Shown: in pieces, positions 20,606 through 33,860 of the stretch
Layout of the letters: every line of letters starts with the position of its first letter
Numbering within the stretch: the first letter of the stretch is position 1
Assembly (NCBI GenBank): GCA_030760725.1
Contig: JASWHV010000016.1
Coordinates: 47,193,227 to 47,257,226, forward strand
Length of the DNA: 64,000 nt
From: Neostapfia colusana
Lineage: Eukaryota; Streptophyta; Magnoliopsida; Poales; Poaceae
Direction of reading: 5' to 3'
Position numbers and translations under genes: made by a program
The notes under the pieces: generated by a model
The model's input: the letters and a program-made list of their open reading frames with translations, nothing else
Databases searched by the model: none
What the model was told of the DNA's origin: nothing

Positions 20606-23600
20606 TGTCACACCCGGTTCCTCCGAAGAACAACCGAGTAAATATCACATGTATGCCAGGATCATTTTCTCATACATGTGATGACAAATAGTGAAGCATC
20701 ATTTATTACAAGCCAGGTGTCAAATATAAATAAGTCTTACATAGCATGTGTCTCGATGGACGATAATAAGTTCATAATATGTAAACAAAGCAGCAGCGGA
20801 ATATAAATCTTGTGGGCTCCGTCACAGGTGTTGCTTGGGGGACTCCATGAACCTAGAATCCTTCTTCGGGTCCGAAGTCTTGGTCATTAAACACCACATC
20901 ATCCCCTTGACCTGAGCAGCAATTCAAACCAACAAATATGCAAGTTTGAGTACCGTTGGTACTCAGCAAGTGTGGGAAAATTATGTCATGCATGGCTAGA
21001 GCAAGGAGAGGTTGAACTCATGGTTAAAGCACTACGCAATTAATACCTATCACCTTAGCTTATTAAGCACCTACATTACTACATAGGTGAAATGGTCCCA
21101 ATCTCCCAACCCATCATCAAAATCAAATAACCATAACATCATTTCCAATGTTAAGCTCCCAGCTTAACTTCCACAACTTCCAAAGTCATCATCCCCTAAT
21201 CATGAATAAGTCCAAGCCGCTCTTGACCGTGAGCACGGCTGTCATGACAGTTTTGACTCTGCAGAGTTTGCACCACTGTACCCACATGTAGTGATTTCAT
21301 CCCCCGTTGTCGGGTGGACTAAAAGAACCTCCATTATGCCAGTGGCCACGAACCACATTCACACTTCCCAGGTGAGTAGCCAGGAGATCACTACGAAGCC
21401 TTTACAAAGGGATTCCCGACGAGCATGGGCCCACTGAGGTTTCACCCCTAACAGCATACAAGAGGCTCCAACCTCGCTGCAGTGGCCCCCTCTTGAGTCT
21501 TGCGGTTCATATGGTAGTCCAGCTGACACCTATTCCCCGCACCATCCAACACACCCATACTACGCCGGGGATACACCTAATTAATTAGCCAAGATACCCC
21601 ATCTCAGCATGTGGTTGGCACGGTAAAGCCAGGTTACATGCTCCATGAACCGGTCCTTAGGATCCAGACAAGTACTAAACACAAACCCGAGTCTCGTGCA
21701 CCCAGCACCAACCAAATCATCCAACTTGCCTCGATCCCTACCTCTACATAACTCATAATGTCTCATTCAAGAGTAAGGTAAATAAAATTGATGATCTCAT
21801 ATCCCAATTATCCCATTCTAAGCATGGCTAAGCATAAGCATATAAATAAATGTCATGATAAAATGAATCCCAACCCAAGCTACAAGGAAACAAGGTAATG
21901 TAATTCTAGGGAAACTTCCTAGCATGGGTTTCATATTTCAATTGACAGTGCAATAAATTCTATCTACACATCCTAGCATAAGGTCAAAGTGGTCAAGGAC
22001 ACTTGCCTTCTTCCTGCTGCTCTAGGAATGGAAAGTCCTGGTCTTGGAAAGGGAGAACTTGCTCTGGGGCAGGTTCTATTCATGCCAATACACATAGCAA
22101 AAGAAAACAACAATCCATAAGACATAGTTCACACTTTCACTTTATACAAACCACACATACATACCTATGAAAGTCATTCACATTTCTAAGTGTTGTGGTT
22201 ACTCTAAATGTGTTGATTTTTGGCCTACATTCACCTTTAAACATATGTATATTATTCCTAACTTCTATGTTCAGATTTCTATTTGCACACTATATATGAA
22301 TTTCCAATTTCAACAAATTCTTTATATTTAATTAATATACTTCTTAGCTACCAAGTTTGCATGAAAGGTAATTCCCTACTCCAAATAGGTTTTTAGATCT
22401 TCTACCAAATCCTAAACTGAAGTTTCTGGATTTGGAGACTTCATTTATCCTTTTCTAATTATGCATACCTATTTTCCTATATTTTTCAGATTTATCTTCT
22501 ATACCTAAAAGTGAGTTTTAATATTAAATAGTAGGACATGTCATCTAAACAGAATAGGTTCTGATATAAAATATTAAATAATATATTTTTGAACTTCTCC
22601 TCTGATGTAAAGTAATTTAAATTTTTTTGTCACCTTTTTAAATTTAAATCCTAATCACATATTCAAATTTCTGAATTTAATATCATATAGGGTCAAAAAG
22701 GTAAATCCATCCTACTACAGGGTCTAATTTATTATTTCATAAATTTCTAGGGGTCTAACTACACATAACAGAGGGGTTTTCCTAATTTTTATTAAGTCCA
22801 GGGGATAAAACTGATTTTTAAATGAGTTTACACGAATTTCTGAAGTTCTAGGGGCTAGATCAGAAGTTTCTGACACGACCCCATTGGTCCTGTCGAGCCA
22901 GGATCACGCTGAGGGGTGCTGCGTTGCACAGCACCGTATAACACACGTCAAAGGTGCAAAGCGGAAGCGGAAGTTTTATTACATAAACAAGTTTATGAAC
23001 ATGTTTACATCAAAATAAGTTCAGTCTACACTCGCGGGCGTAGACTAAGCATCAAGTGCACGTTCAGCCCTCGAACGTGTCCTTGCTAGCACACACGCAC
23101 ACTAACTCTGCGGCATGCACAACTCCCACTCGATGGGGTTCCCCTCCTGGGGTTCCGTCTCCTCTTCGGGAGTCCCTTCCTTATAGAACCCTGCAAAAGC
23201 TTCAAACACAAGCAGTGAGCACGAAGGCTCAGCAAGTCTGACCCGTCTCACCTAAACATGGAACTTCTACATGAGAGTAATGGGTTGCATGAGGTAAAAA
23301 ATCATTTGCAAGGACTCGCCTAATTAGTAGAACCTTACTTTCAAGTTTTAGCAGCAGGTTGTGGAGAACCTTACGCTAAGGCACATGAGAGAGCCGCAAT
23401 CAAACAAGAAACGCATTTCTCTCATGTACTTTGCCCAAAGTTGAAAAGAACTTTAGTTAGCTCTAAGCTACAGCATATCATTAACAATCAACGTCCAGCT
23501 TTCAATCAGCAACATTTTAACATGTGAATAGCCTGTTCTTTCTACGTCACGGTACAGTGAACAAGTGGTACTCACTGACCGCGAGGGACAGCGATTATAA

Positions 23601-26600
23601 TCGATTTACACCTGCAGGGTTACCCGAACAACCCGTCACGTACGCCCGTACTCGATGTTGCCTACAACAACCATCACGGACGCCGTACGCGACTACCTTT
23701 CACCCGTTAGCCAAATATTGAACCGGTCCCATCGTCCCGAGCAAGAGGTCTCTGCACGCGCATCTCCGTGCCGCCAGCCGATTTACACCTCGAGCTCTCA
23801 ACCTACCCTCTGAACGACGGGCAATGCCTCAATACCCAGCTACCCGAGTTACATCAGTTTCCCGGTTCCCATATAGCCGGTAGGTCTTCGGTACTGTTCT
23901 AGCTTGTTCAACAGGCCCGCACACGGCTCGGTCCTCAATCGACACAAGCGGAGCTACAGCACACAGGCCCCAAAGTCCTGCTGCCCTTACTCTCCGCTCG
24001 GTCTCATTTTCTTGCCATGTGTATCATGTGCTATCTCTACCCGAGCAATGTGCCTCTAGCCTATTCTCGCGAGTAGTTCCAACTACTCGACTTGTACCGA
24101 ATCCTACTCTATCCTAGCAATGCAGTGGCTAACGGGGTTTGCAATCCTAAACCCAACCCATGGTTCTCTTGGCTATGCAGTGGGGCTTCCAAACAAGACT
24201 CTAATGCACAGAATAAAGGAAACAAGTATGTGCTCAAAACAATAAAAATTTGTAAAAAGGTTAATGCAAACCGGAGCTTACCTTGCTGCTCTTGGTCGTA
24301 GGCTAGCTGTTCCTCCGTAGTAACGAAGTCTAGGACTTCGGGTTCCTCCTCGACCTTAGCGACTACATGATATAAGAAACATATGTATCAATTTAAATGC
24401 ATTTGTATTAACTTTGAAGTTGTGAAGTCTATAACCCTTGCTAGACAGACCTAATGACTGTGAAACTTTTACTGTGGCTTGGTTACAACCTAAACAGAGA
24501 CTTGGTCAAGTTTTAGTTGCAGCAAAGCTCCTTTGAGCCCTCCACAATTAATTATGTCCTTGACCTTAATTGGAACTCTTAGGGTGTTCTAGGAATTTTC
24601 ATGAACCAAACTATGACTTTCTGAAAACTAGATTTTCAGAGGGTTCTAATGGATTTGGTCTCACTTAGTTTGGAAGTCCCTAACTCAAGATATGAGCTAA
24701 ACAATTTCAGAGAAAATTCTGAAAATGTTTCTGAACATTTTCTATTTTCTCTGGAACAGTTTCACTAATCACACCATTAGGTGGATCAGATGAGCTCAAA
24801 TGGATCTGAAATTTTTATGGTAGTTCAGGGATATTTTGGTGAACATCCCAGCAAAATTTCAGGATTTTCACCCAAAGGATTTTCCAGTTAAAATTCCTAA
24901 CAGTTTAAACTTTGAGGAATTAATTCTGGGGAAATAAGGAATTTCATGAAGTGAAACTTGATTTTTTGGAAAGTACTCAGAGAGCTGAATCCAGCAAAAT
25001 TTGGTTCACTCAATTTGGGGCTTTCTAGCCAAAGTTATGAGGATTTGAAGTTTGAAGGAAATCTGAAAATTGGGGAAAAGTTTAAACTCGCGCGTGGGCC
25101 CAGGGGACACGCGTCGCACGCCGAGGCGACAGCACACCGCGGCCCACAACAATTTTACGCGCCAGCACACCCGATCCCGGCCACAGCCGGATCCCGATTC
25201 AAAATATCTCCCGCTGACAGCTGGGGTCCACCCCCTTCTTCAACCTCGCGACACCCGCGCCCCGCCGCCGAGGGATCTCGCCGCCGGCTGCTGTACAGCT
25301 CCAAACTTCTCGATTCTGGCCGCCCCTGCCTACTTTTACTCGGGGAACAGGATCCGAGGGTCAGCTGCTTATGACAACGGCCGGAGCATGGTCGGCGACG
25401 AGCTGCTACCTCAGAACGACTTCGGCCATGTCGGCTGACTACCCTAGCACCTCAGCTACTTGGGAAATCGGTCGGGGAGCATCAGTGGACCTCAGAGAAG
25501 GTCGACATGAGCTCGAGGCAGCTCGGGGAAGGCCCGAAATAGGTCCTCACCGTGCGCCCGATGCCGCCCGTTCGTTCCGCCATTAGTAGACCTCAAATTA
25601 CGCCGGGCACAGAGGTTCTCCGGCCCAGAGTTGTGAAGGCAACTTGTGCGTTACCGTGTCTAGCTCGTGTGAGAGCGGCCTGAGGCCCTCTAATCCTTTC
25701 TAGAGCACGAATTAAACAGAATCGTACCCGAAGGTCGTTCTGCACACAGAAAGGGGAAAAGTGGAAATTCGCCGCCGGTGAGCAACCACTCGAGCTGTGG
25801 CTCGGGGATGAGCAGCACCGGTCACCCGCGCGTCCAAGGGTGCCTTGGCTCGGGCGTGACAACGCCCTGGTTGGGCTGTCCACGAGAGCCCGAGGTGCGG
25901 CGGTTCCAAGTCCCGAATTTGATCTTTCGGCCCAGCCGATATCAATCGGTTTCAACCGAATTCTAGCAACGGGAAGGACGGAGGAAGGTCTCTAGTACCT
26001 TGCTGGGGCTCTGGAGTGGAAGGAGGGAGCTGCGATCGGCGTCCTCCGATCAAGTCCGAGCTGCGGAAGTTTTCGGCCGGCGCTGAGTTCTTGCGGGGAA
26101 GAACGGCGGTACCTCGGCCGAGGAGGGGGCAGGCGCCTTAAGAAGGCTCTGCACCGCCTCATGCCCGCGCGTGGGCAAGCAGCTGGTGGCGCGGCGGCTG
26201 GCCTCGGTGGCGATCACCGCTGCGGCTCGGCGACCCGAGTGAAAAAGTCTCAGTCGGTTTGATCTGAGCAGTGGCTGACATGTGGGTCCCACCTCCAGTT
26301 TTAACCTCTGAAATTTACTCCTAATCACTGTTGTAAACAGTGAACCCCATACTACCCTTGGCAATTCAAATTATTCACCCATGAGCCATTTGAATTGATC
26401 AAAGTTCAAATGAGGTTTGGTTTGAATGAATTTCAGCACAAGTTCAGTTTGAAATTCAAATAAAGTTTGAATTTCTCCCACTTAGCTCATGTCAAGATCA
26501 ACTCCAAATGGAGTGAAAATTGGTGTGTGAGCTCACAAAAATGTGCTGAGTAAGAATATGCCTTCCACTTTTAAATTCATGGGATAAAAACAGTTTGAAT

Positions 26601-27903
26601 TTGAATAAGGTTTCAAACTGCCCTCTTCCTAACTATACCCAAACTGACCTCAAAAAGGTTTTGAATTTGGGTGAAACTTGGCAGGGACATCCTTAGTAAA
26701 GTGTAGGAGTTTTCATATGTCCAGCCCATCTATATCACATGTGGGAAATACCACTTTTGCAATGTGTAAGTTTGTTCTCTAATGAGCATGTTGATAATTG
26801 TTACTTGCTCTTCATTTGTGTTCATCCTTCTTCCTCAAATGAGGTGTGTGGTGTGGTGGTGAACACTGCAAATGTGTGTCAAAAACTGAGGCCCTTACAG
26901 TTTCCGGGGCTAGCTCGTGTTTTCCGAGATCCCCAGGGGGTAGCGCGTAAGAATCCCGGCTTTTATAACGCGGGGCTGATGTGGACCGTCCGATTTAAAA
27001 TAGACGGCTGAGATTATAAGGCGAAGCGGTACGGGTTAGATCTAATAGGAACCGCACGATTTAAAATGGACGGGCCTCAGGGGCCACTTCGCCCTGGACG
27101 TGCGCGGGCGGCGCTGCCCGGCGGCGCGCGGCGGCGGGAGGCGACGATCTCGCCGGAGATCTTCGGATTTTCGTCTATACCTTCTAAACTTGGATTTCAT
27201 GGCATAGAACAGGAGAGGGGAGGTCGGGGATCTCACCTCGGGGGTTTCTTGAGCTCAGAGGCCTTGGAAGGCGGTCGGCGGCGAGGTCCAAGATGAAATA
27301 GCGGCGTGCTCGCCGGAGCTGCGTCTAGGGTGCAAAACACCGAGTTTTCTTCACCTGCGTGACTCCCCGGAGGCAGTGGAACATGATCGGCGCGTTAGAT
27401 CAGAAAACCCGAGCAAGGATCAAGAGAAAACGGTGATCGAAGCTTCAGTTCTCACCGGAGAGAAAAGTGGAGTGCGCTGGGGAATTCAGCGAGTTTATGT
27501 GCGGAAATTTCATGAGAGGAGGCGGCGGAGGATCGACTTGGTTAAATAGCAACGTCCGGGGCCAAAGATCGGGCTGTTGGCGCGGTTTTTCGGTGGTTGT
27601 TTGGATTCGGGTGAGAGGAGAGTCCCGGGGTCGGCCGAGCGCGCGGGAGGTGAGGGATGACACGCGGGCTCCGCGTGTCAGTGAGAGGGAGAGAGGGCGC
27701 GCGGTTGTGGGCTGGCGCGGGGAAATGGTGGGCCGGCTGGTGGGTTTCGGCCCACTGGCCGGTGGGGTTTTTCTTTTCTTTTTCATTTTCTTTTCTGTTT
27801 TGATTTGAATTTGAATTCCAATTTAAATTTCAATTTTTGCACCACATGCAATACGTCCAAAAATTTTTAAATTCCCCTCTTTAGCAGATTTTGGGGTGTT
27901 ACA
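20606..27903 (-). mobile_element. Solo LTR of family A, with a nested solo LTR
   Basis: From TGTCACACCC (20606) to GGGTGTTACA (27903), flanked by the 5 bp duplication GGCTC (20601-20605 and 27904-27908). No internal retroelement region is present, so it is a solo LTR left by LTR-LTR recombination. Removing the nested family-C copy leaves about 3264 bp. It is the reverse complement of the LTR at 1-1480 over the shared part. On the - strand a TATA-like CTATTTAAC lies at 27541-27549. GC-rich open frames around 27445-27808 are not genes. Confidence 0.92.
22871..26899 (-). mobile_element. Solo LTR of family C (about 4.0 kb)
   Basis: On the + strand it runs from TGACACGACC (22871) to GGCCCTTACA (26899), flanked by the 5 bp duplication GTTTC (22866-22870 and 26900-26904). 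A poly(A)-type signal readable on the - strand (GTAATAAAAC) near 22978 supports the - orientation. It has no gag, pol or primer site. Short GC-rich frames between 24950 and 26360 lie inside the LTR and have no recognisable domain. It is inserted in the family-A solo LTR. Confidence 0.9.
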
Positions 27904-28125
27904 GGCTCCATCTTCGACTCCACAGACATTTTGACGGTAGTTCGCACACCTAGTACTCCACATGGTCCTCGAAGTACTCATCTTCTGTATCTGATGTTTA
28001 TGTGGTAATGCAAGGGTGAGTACATGTCGTACTCAGCAAGTGCGGGAAAAGTGTGAGACCTATGTGTGCTGAATACATTGGCTTTGATGATAAAAGTTTT
28101 GAATACTACCAAAATACCTTTTTAA

Positions 28126-28400
28126 CAAGGTCCGACTCTAGGTCCGAGCTCCTGCAAGGTCCGACGACAAGGCGGACTTGTTTTGGGTAGCTCGAGCAAG
28201 GTCCGACGTAAGGTCGGACTTGCTTTGTCTAGGTCTGACTTATTTTGGCTAGGTCCGACTTGTTTTTGCTAGCTCCGGTGCTAGGTCCAACTATATTTAG
28301 TAAGTTCCGTGCTTGGTCTGACAAAGCTTTAGTAAGCTCCGGCGCTGGATCCGACTAGCTTTGGTAAGCTCCGGTTAGCTTTGGTAAGGTTCGGAGCTTG
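28126..28400 (+). promoter_or_regulatory. Degenerate TCCGAC array in the copia-2 U3
   Basis: Words like AAGGTCCGAC, TAGGTCCGAC and AAGCTCCGG recur every 20-35 bp, with about five CCGAC cores on the + strand and one on the - strand. CCGAC is the core of the DRE/CRT element bound by DREB/CBF factors. The match is visible in the sequence; regulation by these factors is inference. Confidence 0.55.
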
Positions 28401-29177
28401 ATTGCAATGGTTCTGCTTTTAACTTGCAATGTTTCGAACATGCTTTACTCTTATGAAAAGTTTGCTTAGTATTATTTTACTAAGTTTTTGGTGTGCTTTG
28501 GTGGTTATGGCTGATATCATTTTGCTATGGTTTACAACATGCTTATGTGAGGTGCTCAAGTAAGATGTTGTAGTTTCGGAACTAACGAGAGTCATGTCGA
28601 GGACTTGTGCTCGGAAGTATTGGTTGTTTATTCATGTGCAGGTGTTGCTTGAGTTCAAGACATGGCTGGTGACGGGATCCATTGAACTAGTCTTAGGGGG
28701 AAGATGAGGTTCAACAACCAAGTTCGGGAGGAATTGTGGTTGAGTTGATCGGGAGGTTGTGCAGTATGTTTGAATCAAGAACAATGCATATGAAGGTATC
28801 TTGGACGTCGTTGGAAGATGTTTGCACGTGTGCAAGGAGTGCATGGATGTGGATGCATGGTTCCAAGGCGTGATGAAGAGATGTGGACGTAAAGAATTAG
28901 TCGGAAAGGTCCAACCGACTAGGTTATGGACTCAGTCTGCGGCTGAGTCGTGTTTGACTCAAATATGGAAAGTTTTGAGTTGGTTATGATAGGATTTAGT
29001 GTGGGTCATGAATTTGAGTTATTTTAGTAATGTGGGATACGTTCCTAAGGTGTTTGGAAGTCTTAAGATTGCTTCTATCTGCATATAGAAGAGTTCTAAG
29101 CAGTATTGAAAAGTTACAGTTTGAATCCAAGTAGGAGTAGGAGTCCTAGTTTGAGTTAAGTTGGCCTTCGGGCTGGT

Positions 29178-29187
29178 TATATAAACA
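29178..29187 (+). promoter_or_regulatory. TATA box of the copia-2 5' LTR
   Basis: TTATATAAAC, with the equivalent in the 3' LTR at about 37423-37432 (TTATATAAGC). A long U5/R region follows before the primer site. Confidence 0.75.
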
Positions 29188-29785
29188 AGGGAGGCCAGAG
29201 CTCGTGGGGAACAACTTTGGGGCTGTTCCTCTTGTGTTTTGATAAATAAAATTCGTATTCTAAAGGAACTTTTGTGCCTTGTTCATCCGACTTGTTTCAG
29301 ACAATTTTTTCTCGTCGAGTTTCTGTTCAGCACTACCTTGCTTCGGTGGTTTTATCATAACTCGAGTTTTACAGATCCAATTGATGTGATTCTTTTTGGG
29401 TTGTATTCACAACTTGATTACCTATCATATGTGAAAATTTCACGGTCATTGAATCTGTGGTTTCTGATCTACACGAATTTCTTTGCAGTATTGCAGAACT
29501 GTTTTTCTCGCGTAGGACAGATTGACCTTTGTTCGATCTTTCGATCGTAACTTGAGTTTCTCTCAACGGATTTTCATGATTCTTGTTGTGACGTCTTCGT
29601 GACTTGATTCTATACAATATATACTAGTTTTGACACAGTTGAACACGTTTAGATCAGTCGCACACACAGTTTCTTTAACAGATCGGTTTTCTGCTGAGGG
29701 GTGTTTTGTTGCTTCCACTGAAAAGTTTTTATCTACCATTCACCCTCCCTCTGGTAGCTTTACACGTGTACTTCGATCCTACAAT

Positions 29786-29798
29786 TGGTATCAGAGCC
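29786..29798 (+). other. tRNA-Met primer binding site of copia-2
   Basis: TGGTATCAGAGCC begins two bases after the LTR end at 29783. It is complementary to initiator tRNA-Met and confirms the 5' LTR boundary and + orientation. Confidence 0.9.
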
Positions 29799-29844
29799 AG
29801 GTTGCTCCAATCTTTGTGATTTGCACGTGTTTTGACTAATCATC

Positions 29845-32145
29845 ATGGAGAAATACTCCGCCAAACCTTGTGTGTTTAGTGGTATTGATTTTCAGGTTTG
29901 GAAGGCACGCATGGAAGCTTTCATCCAGGCGCAAGGCTTTGCAATATGGGAAAAGGTGTACAAGCCTTACAATGTGCCTTCAAACGATCAAGTCACGGCT
30001 ACAAACATGAGAGATGTTGACAACAATAACAAGGCTCGGAACTTGATCATACAAGGACTAACTCAGAGCGACTTCGACCGTGTTGCACACCTCCGATCGG
30101 CGTACGGTGTGCGGAGAGTACTTTGTGACTACCATGAAGGATCCAACACGATCAAGGAGGTAAGACAGGATAGGTTCAAGAAAGAATACATGCGCTTTGA
30201 CATGTAATCCGGTGAGTCAATTGATGACCTCTTTGCTCGCTTTAATAAAATTCTCAGCAACTTGCGTAGCGTCAATGTTAATTTACCAGATGCTGAAAAT
30301 GCTAGGCAATTACTAAGTGCATTAGACATGTCAATTTGGGAGATGAAAGTAACATCCATACGTGAATCCACTGTCATGAGTACTTTTACATTAGATGTGC
30401 TTTATTCTAAGCTAAAAACTCATGAAATTGACATTATATCACGTAAGAACCCAAATAAGACTATTGCATTTGTCTCACAACGTGATATGCCTAGCTCCAG
30501 CCAATCATCTAGCAATACACTTGCTTTGCTGTCTTCACTAACGCTGGAATAGATTGAGAAGTTTCCAGAGGAGGAGCTAGTACTTATTTCTACTAGGTTC
30601 TCAAAAGCATTGCAAAATGTGAGAACTAGAAGGGGAGGAAGCTCCGGACCTCAACGATGCTTTGAATATGGAAAGACATGACACTTTCGTATAGATTGCC
30701 CTAACCTTTCAGGTCCTTCTAACCATGATGAAAAGCAGAATAAAGTCAAGTCCTCTTTTGGCAACACCAACAAGAAAAAGAAGGGTTTTACAGGACGCAA
30801 ACTGATAAACAGTTTCATCACCGCACTTCAAGAACTTGGCTCAAGTGATGTAGACATTGGAAGTGATGAAGATGAAGATGATCTAGCAAACTTGTGCTTC
30901 ATAGCGGGCAAATCAAAATCAAGTATGGAGGATGCAGAACACAACAGTGACAACGAAGAGGTATGTCCTATTTGCGAAGAAATGTGTGATGCTATTTCTC
31001 GTGCCACTATTATTGTAAAGAAAAAGGACAAAAAGCTTAGGGACAATGCTGTTAAAATTGAGTCACTAGAATCTGAAATTAATCGTTTAAAATCCTTGAT
31101 TCCTAGTGATGATTCTTGTTCCTCATGTGATTTAATATATGAACAATTGTCCTCTCTAAGAAGTGCACACACCTCCATACTTGATAAACTTGAACTTGAA
31201 ATCGGAAGGAACAAAAAGCTTGCTGCACTTAATGATAAAAACTTGAAAGATGCTTGTTGTTCTACAATTGATTTGCAATGTTCTACTTGCGATGATCATG
31301 ATAAGAAACTACAAGATGCTATGAAAGAAATTTCTATATTGAACAATGCTTTACGTTCTCATGAAGTTAAATATTGTTCCAATTGCAAATTAAAAGGAAA
31401 AAATTCATGTGAAAGTTGTCTTGATCTATCAAATAAACTTGATAACATGCATAGGACATTAGATCGGTTTTGTAATTGAAATAAGAACCTAAACATGCTG
31501 CTGAATTCTTCCAAGTCTTGTAATGATAAAACTGGTTTAGGTTTTGATTCACATGCTCATGCTAAGGAACATCCACCTAAAATTATAAAATCATTAGGAA
31601 GTGATTTGATTCAAACAGTTCCTAAACAAAAAGAAGTGGTTTTTAAATCTGCAGGAGTGTTGTCACATTCGAGTTCAAATAAGCATACTGCGTGCTCATC
31701 TAGACATGAACACAAAGTTAAATTTCATTGTACCTATTGTGGTAGAGATGGTCATGTCATAGATTTTTGTTATAGACTAGCTAAACAACATAAAAAGGAA
31801 AGAATGCAAGCTAGATCTTATAACTCTCATGCAAAATTTGCTGCACATACTAAACCGAATGTCAGGAACATGCAACCTGCTGTTATGAGTCAGAAATATT
31901 CAAAGTTTACCTCCGGACCTTCTGTTTTTGCCTCCGGAGCTACTGATTTTCGTGCTACACAAGTAACACCTCATAGGTTAGTAGTTAAGAACAAAAAATC
32001 TCAAACTTTGACTCATAAACCTGCTGTTTTATCTCAGCTTTCGCATGTTATTCCTGCTAGACGTCGTGTGACTCAGTACTGGATTCCTAAATGCCTTTTA
32101 ACTAACCCCAGTATTCAGTCATCGACGTATTGTGCTTCTATGTAG
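29845..32145 (+). pseudogene. gag: copia-2 gag with long coiled-coil tail
   Basis: The start ATG at 29845 lies 47 bp after the primer site. One frame runs to 32145, interrupted by TAA at 30205, TAG at 30550, TGA at 30679, TGA at 31477 and TAG at 32143. Domains in order: N-terminal gag (FSGIDFQVWKARMEAFIQAQG), the UBN2-type core (ESIDDLFARFNKILSNLRSV), a knuckle near 30655 where one Cys is Tyr (CFEYGKT) and the next Gly codon is a stop, an acidic patch, a coiled coil (KLRDNAVKIESLESEINRLK) with CxxC pairs (CPICEEMC, CSSCDLI, CSTCDDH, CSNCKLK, CESCLDL), and a second CCHC-like motif CTYCGRDGHVIDFCY near 31730. The repeated CxxC pairs within the coil are notable. Confidence 0.88.
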
Positions 32146-32154
32146 GTTGCACGC

Positions 32155-33860
32155 TTGAGAAAGGAGAACATTTGGATTGTGGATTCAGGTTGCTCACGCC
32201 ACATGACCGGTAACAAAGAATGGTTCTCCTCTCTCTCTTTTTTGTCACGTGTAGAGAATGTTACTTTTGCCGATAATTCTTCAACTCCTATAATTGCTAA
32301 GGGTTCGGTTAGAGGAAATGATCACTACACTTTGAAGGATGTAGCACTTGTCAAAAATTTGAAATACATCTTGCTTTATGTTTCACAATTGCTAGATGAA
32401 AATCTGGAAATTATTTTCAATAAAAACTGCTGCAAAGTTGTAGGTTCAAATAGTGAGCTTATTTTTAAAATGTCTCAGTTTGGAAGAGTTTTTAAAGCTG
32501 ATTTTGATATGTCTTCCTCTAAGCATAGATGTCTAGTTGCAAATGATTCCAAAGATTTATATTTTTGGCATCGTAGACTTGGTCACGTAGGCTTTGATCA
32601 TCTCACGCGTGTTAGTGCTCTTGATCACATACGTGGGCTGCCTAAGCTTAAAGGGGACAAAGAAATCGTGTGCTCTTCTTGTAGACATGCTAAGATGATT
32701 GTAGGTTCACATGCTCCTCTCACAATGACCATGACAACTGAACCGGGTCAAGTTTTACACCTTGACACTGTAGGACCTTCACGTGTTCAATCCTTCGGAG
32801 GTAAATGGTATGTTCTTGTGATTGTTGATGACTATTCTAGATACTCTTAGGTTTACTTTATGGCATCTAAGAATGAAGCTTTTAGTCACTTTAGAACTTT
32901 ATTTCTTAGATTATCAATTGATCACCCAGGATCTTTAAGAGCAATTAGAAGTGATAATGGAACTGAATTTAAAAATCAATCTTTTGATCACTTTTGTGCT
33001 GAAAAGCAATAGATCATCAATTTTCTTCACCATATGTACCTCAACGAAACGGTATTGTAGAGAGAAATAACAGAACCTTAGTTGAGATGGCTAGGACTAT
33101 GCTTGATGAATATCAAACTCCTAGGAAATTTTGGGCTGATGCAATTGCAACCGCTTGTTATGTCTCAAATCGTGTTTTCTTGCGTGCTAAGCTAGGTAAA
33201 ACACCATATGAGCTCAGGTTTGGACATAGGCCTAGTGTCACACACTTTAGGGTCTTTGGTTGCAAATTCTTTGTTAAGAAACATGGTAATCTTGATAAAT
33301 TTGAAGCTAGATCTGTTGATGGCATGTTTCTTGGTTATCCATCTCATACTAGAGGCTACCGTGTGCTTTTACTTGATACTAACAAAATTGTGGAGACTTG
33401 TGAGGTTTCTTTTGATGAAGCTAGCCCAGGTACTAGTTCAAATATTGCAGGTCCAGATCCATATCCGCAGGGGGAGAGTATTTTCGTTGAAGAAGAGGAA
33501 GAAGTGGTGCTGCTGCCCGAAAATTCAGCAGCTAATGACATTGTTCCAGCTCTGATCTTGATTCATAGCCAGCACCGACGACCACCATTGCTGGTCCAGA
33601 TCCTCCTCACGTCACAAGCTCATCTATATGTGATGAACATGAAGAAGAAGAAGCTTGTGAAGTATCCACTCCCCTCCGGATTCTCAAAAGTCATCCTCCA
33701 CAACAAATTATTGGAAGCTTGCATGAACGAGTTACAAGATCTAGGTTTTTCGACCCCAATTCTCATGCTCATTCTGCTTCTGTTGCTTCTTTTGAACCAA
33801 AAGATATATCACACGCACTCACTAATGAGTCTTGGATTATTGCCATGCAAGAAGAGTTAG
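32155..33860 (+). pseudogene. pro-int: copia-2 protease and integrase
   Basis: The protease begins IWIVDSGCSRHMTGNKEWF (active-site DSG intact, near 32180). The pre-integrase zinc region has LYFWHRRLGHVGFDHL (near 32560) and CSSCRHAKM. The integrase core has HLDTVGPS (first Asp, near 32760), a TAG at 32848 in place of Trp (RYS*VYF), IRSDNGTEF near 32945 (second Asp), a TAG at 33009 plus a frameshift, then the catalytic Glu in IVERNNRT near 33057. From 33087 the frame is open through FRVFGCKFFVKKHGN and DGMFLGYPSHTRGYRV to a serine-rich linker. The catalytic residues are all present, unlike in copia-1. Confidence 0.88.

Larger units (their letters stand above)
28052..29783 (+). repeat. 5' LTR of copia-2
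   Basis: It starts TGTGAGACC and ends GATCCTACA. The U3 region (28126-28400) has repeated TAGGTCCGAC-type words, including several CCGAC cores. A strong TATA box TTATATAAAC lies at 29178-29187. It ends two bases before the primer site. The copy at 36317 has the same plan. Confidence 0.92.

Noticed and set aside
24958..25586. GC-rich open frames inside the family-C solo LTR, also 25593-25955 on the - strand
   Set aside because: They lie wholly inside an LTR with exact target duplications and overlap on both strands; no domain or codon pattern.
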